From NCBI GenBank assembly GCA_002787075.1, contig PCVT01000013.1:1-10746 (forward strand): a DNA stretch of 10,746 bases, given 5' to 3'. The notes under the pieces are model-generated. The model saw only the letters and a list, made by a program, of their open reading frames with translations. It searched no databases and had not been told where the DNA came from. Below are positions 4,781 to 10,746 of the stretch, in pieces; the stretch's first letter is position 1, and each line of letters starts with the position of its first letter. Both the position numbers and the translations under genes were made by a program. The stretch comes from Parcubacteria group bacterium CG11_big_fil_rev_8_21_14_0_20_41_14 (GTDB lineage: Bacteria > Patescibacteriota > Patescibacteriia > UBA2169).

Positions 4781-5378
4781 ACTGCTTCCGAAGTTCGCAA
4801 AATTCAAGGAATATCATTTGGTTGGGGGCACTGCGCTCGCGCTTCAAATCGGACATCGGATTTCGGTTGATTTTGATTTTTTTTGCGACCAGGAAATAGA
4901 CAAGCGGTTGTTTGCGAAAATAAAAAAGGTTTTTGCAGGGCATCGCATCAGGCCGGCAGTGAATAATATAGATGAGTTGACTTTCTTCATTGATGGCATC
5001 AAAACGACGTTTTTCAATTATCAGTACAAACCGCGTCTTACATTATTGAAATATGAAGGAATCCGCATGTTAGACAAGAAAGAGATTGCGGCCAGCAAAT
5101 CGTTTACCATTGGCAAGCGGGGCGCGTACAAGGATTATGTTGATTTGTATTTTTTGCTTTCCGACGGCTACATAACGTTGCAGGAAATTATTGATTTGGC
5201 AAACAAGAAATACAAGGATGATTTTAATGATCGCCTGTTTTTGGAGCAGTTGATATATTTGGATGACGTGCCGGAAGCGGAAATTATTTTTTTGATGCCC
5301 GCGGTGCAGAAAAAGAAGTTGATTTCGTTTTTCAAGGAAGAGATTGAGAAATGGAAGAAAGATTTTTTGGCATCTTAA
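4746..5378 (+). CDS. AbiEii/AbiGii-type nucleotidyltransferase, probable toxin
   Basis: This 210-residue protein belongs to the AbiEii toxin family, DNA-polymerase-beta-like nucleotidyltransferases of type IV-like toxin-antitoxin systems that can act in phage abortive infection; some members modify tRNA 3' ends. The active-site region is GGTALALQIGHRISVDFDFF (27-46): the GG turn, Arg38, Ser40 and the DxD pair Asp42/Asp44. The second conserved block is AASKSFTIGKRGAYKDYVDLYFLL (115-138), holding the family's conserved Lys118 and the KD (129-130). All expected motifs are intact, so it is probably active. The start MHPEVL lies inside the antitoxin gene and matches how relatives begin, which favours ATG 4746 although AAGGAGGA occurs only downstream of it. 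T- and G-rich codon choice differs from ychF and rpsF, hinting at separate ancestry. Confidence 0.88.
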   Translation: MHPEVLPKGGSELLPKFAKFKEYHLVGGTALALQIGHRISVDFDFFCDQEIDKRLFAKIKKVFAGHRIRPAVNNIDELTFFIDGIKTTFFNYQYKPRLTLLKYEGIRMLDKKEIAASKSFTIGKRGAYKDYVDLYFLLSDGYITLQEIIDLANKKYKDDFNDRLFLEQLIYLDDVPEAEIIFLMPAVQKKKLISFFKEEIEKWKKDFLAS

Positions 5379-5393
5379 AAATACGGCTGTTAA

Positions 5394-7499
5394 ATGATTC
5401 TAAAGTATTTAAGCAGTATGTTCAAAAAAATCAAAAAACCATTCATTTATAAATTTAATGCTCCGGAAGACGGGCTGTATTCAGTTTCAATGGAAGCGAG
5501 TTGCAAGTCAGGCAGATTGTTGGGCATGTTCGGAGGCCAAGATCTGCGCGTTGAAATAGATGGATTGAAGTTAAGAGAAATTCCTCCCAAATGGAGAGTG
5601 CAATACTTTAACATTCCTCCGAGCTGGAACGGGACAAAACTAAAAGGACTATCCAAGACCATAATCTTTGTTTTAAGATTGACCAAAGGAGAACATGAGC
5701 TAAAGTTTATCCCTAAAAAAGGAGCTGTAATCATAAAAGAGCCGGTTATCAGCCCACTTAAAGACGGAAAGATTATTTTGAATAACCAAGCTCAAGACGG
5801 CAACAGAAGGCCGTGGATTACTTTGGCATTAATAGGTTTGGAATTAAAAATGCTTGATGCGTCTGTTGCATGCGAACAAAGAGAAAAAGACAGTGATGAC
5901 ATAAAGATTATTATAGACAATAAAATACAGAAAAACGATCAATCAAATTGGTGGGGCAAGAATTGGCGCTGGCAGGGCAGGCAATTGCAAGGAAAAACAG
6001 AAGAAGCCAGATTTTATCCGAATTTACCAAAAGGCATTCATTATATTGAGTTTTGGGCGGATCGGATGCCAATGCTGCATCATGTGTCGTTGTCGGGAAT
6101 GATTGAGCAAGGATTGCAACCGAAGGATTTTGATATGCCGGAATTGTCTGCCCGCGTTGTTTGGGATATAGCTACATTGCGTGGCGCAATGGTCCAAGAC
6201 GATAGTAATGTTATTACAGAATTGCGCAAAGGAGAAGACGCAGTTGTTCTGCAGAAAGCCACACAAGGGGGCAGGCCGTTGAATTCAAAAGGAGAAGCAT
6301 TGCCATCTGATCGATGGCACAAGGTAGCATATCGTGATAGAGAAGGTTATGTATTTTCTGATGCGCTTGAGATAGAAGGCGAAAGCAAAGACGATATTAT
6401 AAAAGTTATTTTAGATACATCTAAGCGGCTCAAAGAGGATTCGGCATTGATTCTGTCTATTGCAGAACAAGAATCCCAGTTTCATCCGTATCGGACATCA
6501 GAGGTTGATGATCCTTATAAAGTTGGTAAGGGAATTATGCAGATCACTGATCAGACCAGAGATGAAATGAAGCGCAACAAAAAGATAGATTTTGATTTCA
6601 AAGATCCGTTTAATGCCGCGCAAAATATAGAGGGGGGAATCCGGTATGTTGCCTTTATAAGAACAATCTTTGAGCAGGAAACGCCTGATTATCTTGAGAA
6701 ACTGCTTGTCGCATGGAACGCAGGACCATATTTTATAAAGGAGAGCGACAGGAAGAAAATACTTGATCAGTCAACCATCCCAGCACAAACGCGAATATTT
6801 ATAAAAAACGTTAAGCGTTTTTACCAGAGATACAAAAAATCACATCCAAACGGTTTTGGCAGATTATCAGGATTGATTGTAATAAGTGCTGTGGTTCTTA
6901 CGGTGATTGTAGTGGGATTTGTAGGAATGCAAACAGATGATCATCTGTCCAGTGGATCAGTGTTGGGGCAATCAGTTGAGGATAGTCTCAGTGAAGACGA
7001 AGCCAAACATTATGAATTAAGTGATGATTTGGACACTGATGGATCTATTGAGGATATTGGGTTTGACTATTGGTACAGCCAAGAGAGGGGCCGGCGGACC
7101 ATGATGCAATTGAATGGAAAATTTCAGGAATTGCGTGGCACATTTCTTGAGGCATATGCGAGAGACATTGTCGACGACAACAACAAGGAGGTTATAGTGG
7201 ATTTGGCGGTTGGCGCAAACGGGATTTGGACCGAAGCGTATCAATATCATGATGGAACATTGCATCGTATACCAGTTGAAGAGGACGGCATTTTAGATGG
7301 ATTTTTAAGCGGGGGCATTATATTTGTTGATTATGATGATGATGGAGATATGGAAGTACGTTCCAGATACCGGGTCAGTGATCCGTGCCATGGACAGTCG
7401 GGCATCTATGAATATATTGACGGTGTTTTTGTTCTTGTTGAACAAGTGAATGTGTATGAGCCAACATGCCGTGACGCGATGCTGAAGTTTAAAGGATAG
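5394..7499 (+). CDS. Multidomain lytic-transglycosylase protein with one membrane helix and calcium-loop tail
   Basis: This 701-residue protein has several modules. Residues about 15-120 and 138-235 look like two beta-sandwich carbohydrate-binding-type modules (DLRVEIDG at 50-57; GIHYIEFWADRMP at 214-226). An SH3b-like domain covers about 255-328 (ending DREGYVFSDALEIEG). A complete SLT lytic-transglycosylase domain spans about 335-460: catalytic Glu360 in QES (359-361), GIMQIT (380-385), DPFNAAQNIEGG (404-415) and AWNAGP (440-445). Such enzymes cleave peptidoglycan, leaving 1,6-anhydromuramic ends. One membrane helix lies at about 491-511, preceded by a basic stretch and followed by an acidic one. 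The C-terminal part carries DxDxDG calcium-loop motifs at 545-550 and 646-651, and a looser one at 594-599, as in VCBS/FG-GAP-like domains. There is no N-terminal signal peptide, which conflicts with a role in the cell wall. ATG 5418 is a possible alternative start. It may be cotranscribed with the preceding toxin gene (15-base gap). Confidence 0.85.
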   Translation: MILKYLSSMFKKIKKPFIYKFNAPEDGLYSVSMEASCKSGRLLGMFGGQDLRVEIDGLKLREIPPKWRVQYFNIPPSWNGTKLKGLSKTIIFVLRLTKGEHELKFIPKKGAVIIKEPVISPLKDGKIILNNQAQDGNRRPWITLALIGLELKMLDASVACEQREKDSDDIKIIIDNKIQKNDQSNWWGKNWRWQGRQLQGKTEEARFYPNLPKGIHYIEFWADRMPMLHHVSLSGMIEQGLQPKDFDMPELSARVVWDIATLRGAMVQDDSNVITELRKGEDAVVLQKATQGGRPLNSKGEALPSDRWHKVAYRDREGYVFSDALEIEGESKDDIIKVILDTSKRLKEDSALILSIAEQESQFHPYRTSEVDDPYKVGKGIMQITDQTRDEMKRNKKIDFDFKDPFNAAQNIEGGIRYVAFIRTIFEQETPDYLEKLLVAWNAGPYFIKESDRKKILDQSTIPAQTRIFIKNVKRFYQRYKKSHPNGFGRLSGLIVISAVVLTVIVVGFVGMQTDDHLSSGSVLGQSVEDSLSEDEAKHYELSDDLDTDGSIEDIGFDYWYSQERGRRTMMQLNGKFQELRGTFLEAYARDIVDDNNKEVIVDLAVGANGIWTEAYQYHDGTLHRIPVEEDGILDGFLSGGIIFVDYDDDGDMEVRSRYRVSDPCHGQSGIYEYIDGVFVLVEQVNVYEPTCRDAMLKFKG

Positions 7500-7507
7500 T
7501 TTTATTT

Positions 7508-7727
7508 TTAAAAAAAGAAAAAGAGCGAGCCGCGTTGGGCTTGCTCTTTTTGCGCGATTTTTTTGATTCCGTATTTTTTTCCGATGAAATATATGTCCAC
7601 ATAATTTTTCCATTTTGCCCACCTGCCCAGAGCAAATGCCTTCATTGTGGCAAGGATTAAAAGATCCGGGATTTTAATCATTCCACAAAAGATATGGCCT
7701 TTTTTTGATGAATTGCTGGGCTGTCAT
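7508..7727 (-). pseudogene. Decayed antitoxin-toxin operon (antitoxin start joined to toxin C-terminal fragment)
   Basis: On the minus strand, ATG 7727 opens a 17-codon frame reading MTAQQFIKKRPYLLWND and then a stop (7676-7674). This matches the usual opening of small DUF6922-like proteins that precede AbiEii toxins. In another frame, from 7681 to 7508, a 57-codon stretch contains MKAFALGRWAKWKNYVDIYF, the conserved second block of AbiEii nucleotidyltransferases (compare ASKSFTIGKRGAYKDYVDLYF in the intact toxin of this window). The toxin's active-site half (GGT...DFD) and most of the antitoxin are missing, and the C-terminus runs into a terminator. An internal deletion plus loss of the 3' end explains the picture. 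The family assignment of the 17-residue piece is from memory of related proteins. Confidence 0.7.
7518..7551. terminator. Terminator after the transglycosylase gene
   Basis: GAGCGAGCC (7523-7531) pairs with GGCTTGCTC (7538-7546) over nine positions, one a G-T wobble, around a 6-base loop. A5 and T5 flank the stem, extending it and allowing termination in both directions. It starts 19 bases after the stop at 7499. The minus-strand remnant next to it reads into this hairpin. Confidence 0.85.
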
Positions 7728-7733
7728 AAGAGT

Positions 7734-7742
7734 ATTATAGCA
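7734..7742 (-). promoter_or_regulatory. Extended -10 promoter of the decayed toxin-antitoxin operon
   Basis: On the minus strand TGCTATAAT (7742-7734) is a consensus extended -10 element, with six bases (ACTCTT) before ATG 7727. Element and spacing match the promoter of the intact pair at 4457-4471. It has survived although the genes behind it are broken. Confidence 0.55.
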
Positions 7743-7751
7743 TATTTTCGC

Positions 7752-7800
7752 GCAACAAAAAAGAGCGCCCGCCGAATCGGCAGGCGCTCTTTTTTGTTGC
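7752..7800. terminator. recA terminator, right copy of the 36-base repeat
   Basis: An 18-bp perfect stem (7752-7769 with 7783-7800) is followed inward by one C/A mismatch, then GCCG with CGGC and an AAT loop. The A6/T6 parts of the stem give a U-tract in either direction. It begins three bases after the recA stop, so it ends the recA transcript on the minus strand. Positions 7759-7794 are identical to 4407-4442. Confidence 0.88.
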
Positions 7801-7802
7801 TT

Positions 7803-8834
7803 TTAGCTCTCCTTCTCCTGCTTAAAATGCTCCCACACAATCTTACGTATCTTATCATACAGCTTAGGATTCTGCCGAAGATACGCTTTCGCGTTCTCCC
7901 TTCCCATGCCTAATTTTTCTTCTTCATAAGAATATGAATTCCCGGACTTTCCAATTATCCCGCGAGCCACTCCTTGGTCCAGCAAATCCCCTTCTTTGGA
8001 AATGCCTTGATTATACATAATATCAAATTCAGTGGTCTGGAACGGTGCTGCTACTTTGTTTTTCACGATTTTGCACTTTACTCGGTTGCCGATAATTTTA
8101 TCGCCTTGCTTTATATGAGCGGCTCTGCGAACATCAATTCGCACAGAGCAGTAAAATTTCAAAGCGTTTCCTCCTGGAGTGGTTTCAGGGCTTCCAAACA
8201 TAATCCCGATTTTCATGCGAATCTGGTTGATGAAAATTACAACAGTGTGGGACTTTGAAACAATGGCAGTTAACTTTCGCAATGCTTGCGACATAAGCCG
8301 GGCCTGCAAGCCCATGTGCGCCTGTCCCATTTCTCCTTCAATTTCAGCCCTAGGAGTAAGCGCGGCCACGCTGTCTATAACAATCACGTCAATGGCGCCG
8401 GAGCGCACCAATGTCTCTACGATATCAAGCGCCTGTTCCCCTGAATCTGGCTGTGAAATTAAAAGCTTATCCACGTCTACTCCAATCTTGCGCGCGTAAT
8501 CCGGATCCAAGGCATGCTCCGCGTCCACAAACGCGGCAGTTCCTCCAAGCTTTTGCGTTTCTGCCACAATATGCTGTGCCAAAGTTGTTTTTCCTGATGC
8601 CTCAGGCCCAAAAATTTCAATAATTCTTCCTTTAGGAACTCCGCCCACGCCCAAAGCCATATCAACGCTAATGCATCCAGTTGAAATAGCATCAACATCC
8701 ATATGCGTGGTCTCTCCAAAACGCATAATAATTCCCTCCCCAAACTTGTCTTTTATTTGTTTTACTGCCTCCTCAATAACCAAATCCTTTCCCTCCCCGC
8801 CCATAGCGGACGATCCTGTATTTTTTGTTGACAT
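7803..8834 (-). CDS. recA: Recombinase RecA
   Basis: This is a complete 343-residue RecA, the ATP-dependent strand-exchange protein that also triggers LexA cleavage where an SOS system exists. Walker A is GPEASGKT (76-83), the catalytic Glu is in DAEHALD (104-110), Walker B is VIVIDSV (150-156), loop L1 includes the GEMGQAHMG region (167-175) and loop L2 the FGSPETTPGGNALKF region (213-227). The C-terminus is short and lacks the strongly acidic tail of E. coli RecA. An open frame continues upstream to 8894, but those codons overlap the preceding gene and lie across the promoter. ATG 8834 gives the standard start, MSTKN then an EEAVKQIKDKFGEG helix. No LexA-box-like sequence is evident near the promoter. 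Confidence 0.98.
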   Translation of the reverse strand: MSTKNTGSSAMGGEGKDLVIEEAVKQIKDKFGEGIIMRFGETTHMDVDAISTGCISVDMALGVGGVPKGRIIEIFGPEASGKTTLAQHIVAETQKLGGTAAFVDAEHALDPDYARKIGVDVDKLLISQPDSGEQALDIVETLVRSGAIDVIVIDSVAALTPRAEIEGEMGQAHMGLQARLMSQALRKLTAIVSKSHTVVIFINQIRMKIGIMFGSPETTPGGNALKFYCSVRIDVRRAAHIKQGDKIIGNRVKCKIVKNKVAAPFQTTEFDIMYNQGISKEGDLLDQGVARGIIGKSGNSYSYEEEKLGMGRENAKAYLRQNPKLYDKIRKIVWEHFKQEKES

Positions 8835-8862
8835 AAAATTTTTGTTATTAATAAGGTATGTT

Positions 8863-8871
8863 AGTATATCA
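8863..8871 (-). promoter_or_regulatory. Extended -10 promoter of recA
   Basis: Minus-strand TGATATACT (8871-8863) is an extended -10 element that begins right after the stop codon of the upstream gene (8874-8872). Transcription should start near 8856, giving a leader of about 22 bases rich in A and T and without a Shine-Dalgarno motif. No convincing -35 box is seen. Confidence 0.5.
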
Positions 8872-9570
8872 TTATTCGATTTTTTTAGAAACAATATTCA
8901 TGCTTAAGTCGCTAGCCACCACAATAGTGCGGTACCTGGTCATAATTTTTCCAAGCCTGCTTTTAGCGTCAATGCGCAGAATAGTCATGCCTTGGGGAAG
9001 ATTAAATGATTCAATAAAAGCGCCATCTTTTGATAAATTAATTTCTTCTCCATTTACCCGGACTTCTTTTGCATGATTCGCGATTCCTTGCAAAGTAATA
9101 TGGGAAGAAGAAGAATTAAAATACTCATCAGGAGTTGTGATAGATATATTTGGCTGAGAAAATAATCCTTTGCTAAAAATAAATCCATAAACTAAAGCTA
9201 GGAAAATTCCCACGGAAACAAGCGCGCGCGAAAAAATCTTTGATGATTTGAGGGCTTTATAAGAGGCTCCATGCGCGCTTAATTGATAATTACCAGCTAT
9301 AAGCTGTTTGCGCTCTTTTTTATATGCTTGTCCTGCCACAGAAGGATCCATTCTCAAAAACGTTGCATACTTTTTTATAAACTCCAAAGCATAAACTTCC
9401 CCTGGCAATTCTGAATACAGACCGATTTCTATGGCAGACAAATACCGCTCTTTAATTCCAATCTTAAATGACACGTTTTCAATGGAAAAACACGCGCCCT
9501 CGCGCGCTTTGCGCAAGCACTCGCCGATTGTCTGGCTCGTAAGAATTTGTTTTGATACAAAAGAATTCAT
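8872..9570 (-). CDS. RodZ-like helix-turn-helix membrane protein
   Basis: This 232-residue protein has the RodZ plan: a cytoplasmic helix-turn-helix domain (HTH_25 type, about residues 12-85, with TIGECLRKAREG at 14-25 and ERYLSAIEIGLYSELPGEVYALEFIKKYA at 41-69), a basic linker, one membrane helix (about 116-133) and an extracytoplasmic beta-sandwich-like domain (about 141-220, with VRVNGEEINLSKDGAF at 170-185 and MTILRIDAKSRLGK at 195-208). RodZ couples MreB filaments to wall synthesis in rod-shaped cells; whether that holds here is not shown, as no mreB is in the window. ATG 9570 is preferred over an in-frame TTG at 9585; a weak GGA lies 10 bases before it. It is transcribed in the same direction as ftsK and recA. 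Confidence 0.82.
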   Translation of the reverse strand: MNSFVSKQILTSQTIGECLRKAREGACFSIENVSFKIGIKERYLSAIEIGLYSELPGEVYALEFIKKYATFLRMDPSVAGQAYKKERKQLIAGNYQLSAHGASYKALKSSKIFSRALVSVGIFLALVYGFIFSKGLFSQPNISITTPDEYFNSSSSHITLQGIANHAKEVRVNGEEINLSKDGAFIESFNLPQGMTILRIDAKSRLGKIMTRYRTIVVASDLSMNIVSKKIE

Positions 9571-9585
9571 GAGAATAAATTCCAA

Positions 9586-9684
9586 AATCTAAAATTAAAA
9601 TTTCAAATCAAATCCAAAGCCCAAAAATTAAAAATTTGACATTTGGATCCCTCGGGCATACTCGGGACAAACTTTGACATTTTA
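9586..9684. repeat. AT-rich intergenic repeat between ftsK and the RodZ-like gene
   Basis: This gap carries two copies of TTTGACATTT (9635-9644 and 9673-9682) on either side of a short GC-rich stretch containing CTCGGG twice (9651-9656 and 9661-9666). ATCCAAA (9612-9618) pairs with TTTGGAT (9642-9648), and AAATT with AATTT inside it, giving an imperfect long hairpin. The second TTTGACATTT overlaps the ftsK stop codon. It looks like a dispersed intergenic repeat rather than a promoter or terminator. Confidence 0.45.
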
Positions 9685-10746
9685 TACTTCCTCTTCTTCG
9701 GAAGATTGATGCTCCTCTGGATATTCTTCCTCTGATTCTGTCTCAGCGCCCACTAATATCTCCCTGGGCTTTGCCCCATCAGCTGGGCCGATAATGCCTT
9801 CGCTCTCAAGCAAGTCAAGTAGCCGGGCAGCGCGCGAATATCCAATGCGCAATCTGCGTTGCAGAAGCGAGGCTGATGCCTTGCCAGCGCGCACTACTTC
9901 GTCTTTGGCATCATCATATAATTCATCCTCATCAGACATATCAGAAGCTCCAGTTTCTCCGCCCAGTATAGTAATGCCACGCTGTTTTTCAACTATTTCA
10001 TCATGATAATCTGCCTCTCCTTGCTCTTTAAGAAAATTATTCACTCGCTCTATTTCCTCATCAGAAAGATATGCTCCTTGCAATCTGCGCGGCTTGTTCG
10101 CGTCTGAGGCAGTGAAAAGCATGTCTCCTTGTCCAAGCAATTTTTCAGCGCCAGCGCAATCCAAAATAGTGCGCGAATCAATCTGAGATGGAACCGCGAA
10201 AGCTATGCGGGACGGAATATTTGCTTTGATAAGCCCGGTAATCACATTCACGCTCGGACGCTGAGTCGCAAGCACTAAATGGATTCCAACAGCCCGCGCC
10301 ATCTGCGCGAGCCGCACAATCGCGCCTTCAACTTCTTGCGCCGCAACGCTCATCAAATCAGCAAGTTCGTCTATGATAAACACAATATGGGGCAATTTTT
10401 CCGTCTTATTCGCTTCATTATATGCTTCCAGATTTCTTTTGCCGCGATTGCTTAATAATTGATATCTGCGCTCCATTTCTCCAACCACCCATTTAAGCGC
10501 GTTTACTGTTTTTTTATTCTCAGTTATCACAGGAGTTAAAAGATATGGAATATCATTATATCCTGTTAATTCAACTTTCTTCGGATCAACCAAAACTAAT
10601 TTAAGATCATCAGCTGAATTCTGATACATTAAAGACACAATGATTGAGTTTATGGCAACGCTTTTTCCGCTTCCTGTTGAGCCAGCAATAAGAAGATGGG
10701 GCATTTTGGCAAGATCCGCTACCCATGCTTTTCCTGATACGTCTTT
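9682..10746 (-). CDS. ftsK: DNA translocase FtsK, C-terminal part (5' end cut by window edge)
   Basis: The frame stays open to the window edge, so 354 C-terminal residues of FtsK are visible. FtsK pumps DNA at the septum and activates XerCD recombination at dif. Residue 1 of the visible part starts in the typical KDVSGKAWVADLAKMPHLL segment. Walker A is GSTGSGKS (22-29), Walker B ends in DE at 126-127 (VFIIDELADLM), and ATQRPS is at 160-165. The gamma winged-helix domain (about 276-332, SASLLQRRLRIGYSRAARLLDLLESEGIIGP) reads KOPS polarity sequences. The end is an acidic tail rich in Glu (335-354). The ATG at 10704 is internal, not the start. The motor beta domain's front, linker and membrane part lie outside the window. 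Confidence 0.97.
   Translation of the reverse strand, partial: KDVSGKAWVADLAKMPHLLIAGSTGSGKSVAINSIIVSLMYQNSADDLKLVLVDPKKVELTGYNDIPYLLTPVITENKKTVNALKWVVGEMERRYQLLSNRGKRNLEAYNEANKTEKLPHIVFIIDELADLMSVAAQEVEGAIVRLAQMARAVGIHLVLATQRPSVNVITGLIKANIPSRIAFAVPSQIDSRTILDCAGAEKLLGQGDMLFTASDANKPRRLQGAYLSDEEIERVNNFLKEQGEADYHDEIVEKQRGITILGGETGASDMSDEDELYDDAKDEVVRAGKASASLLQRRLRIGYSRAARLLDLLESEGIIGPADGAKPREILVGAETESEEEYPEEHQSSEEEEV

Noticed and set aside
7305..7622. 105-codon minus-strand frame
   Set aside because: It runs antisense through the terminator and the end of the transglycosylase gene; the meaningful frame in 7508-7681 is a different one, similar to AbiEii.
7647..7913. 88-codon plus-strand frame
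   Set aside because: It crosses the decayed operon, the terminator repeat and the 3' end of recA, with no protein-like character.
8835..8894. 20-residue N-terminal extension of RecA
   Set aside because: It overlaps the upstream gene and lies across the extended -10 promoter. ATG 8834 gives the usual RecA start.
9571..9585. TTG start five codons before ATG 9570 of the RodZ-like gene
   Set aside because: ATG 9570 has a weak GGA upstream and fits the HTH domain start; nothing supports the TTG.

Overview
The window looks like a piece of a chromosome from a Candidate Phyla Radiation (Patescibacteria, probably Parcubacteria-like) bacterium. The evidence is indirect: moderately AT-rich DNA, housekeeping genes (ychF, rpsF-ssb-rpsR, recA, ftsK) closest in style to that group, an S6 with a long charged tail, no rplI after rpsR, a Trm11-like methyltransferase, a DUF6922/AbiEii-type toxin-antitoxin pair, and start codons almost without Shine-Dalgarno sequences. 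No rRNA is present to confirm the taxonomy.

Layout. Positions 1-660 hold no convincing gene. Nearly all of 13-571 is taken up by ten back-to-back inverted-repeat units: nine have arms of 7-13 bases around loops of 29-41 bases, and one (321-353) is an ordinary intrinsic terminator. Three units share the same loop start and similar loop length while their arms differ but stay complementary. This is the least explained structure in the window. At 680-1735 is ychF (+), convergent with a class I tRNA/DNA methyltransferase-like gene (1801-3000, -). Divergent from that is the operon rpsF-ssb-rpsR (3149-4396, +), preceded by a leader that can form alternative hairpins and closed by a strong terminator.

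From 4407 to 7794 a 3.4-kb accessory segment lies between rpsR and recA. It is bounded by two identical 36-base direct repeats, each of which is a terminator hairpin. Inside are an intact DUF6922 / AbiEii-like toxin-antitoxin pair (4472-5378), a 701-residue protein with two beta-sandwich-like modules, an SH3-like domain, a lytic-transglycosylase domain, one membrane helix and a calcium-loop tail (5394-7499), and on the minus strand a decayed second toxin-antitoxin operon (7508-7742) that went unnoticed because its pieces are short and frameshifted.

The right end is a minus-strand block: ftsK (cut by the window edge), a RodZ-like membrane HTH protein, then recA with its own extended -10 promoter and a terminator directly after its stop. 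These three link chromosome segregation, cell shape and recombination.

Translation signals are unusual. Three separate starts (the methyltransferase, the antitoxin, and the decayed operon) have a -10 box exactly six bases before ATG, so the transcripts should begin at the ATG itself (leaderless).
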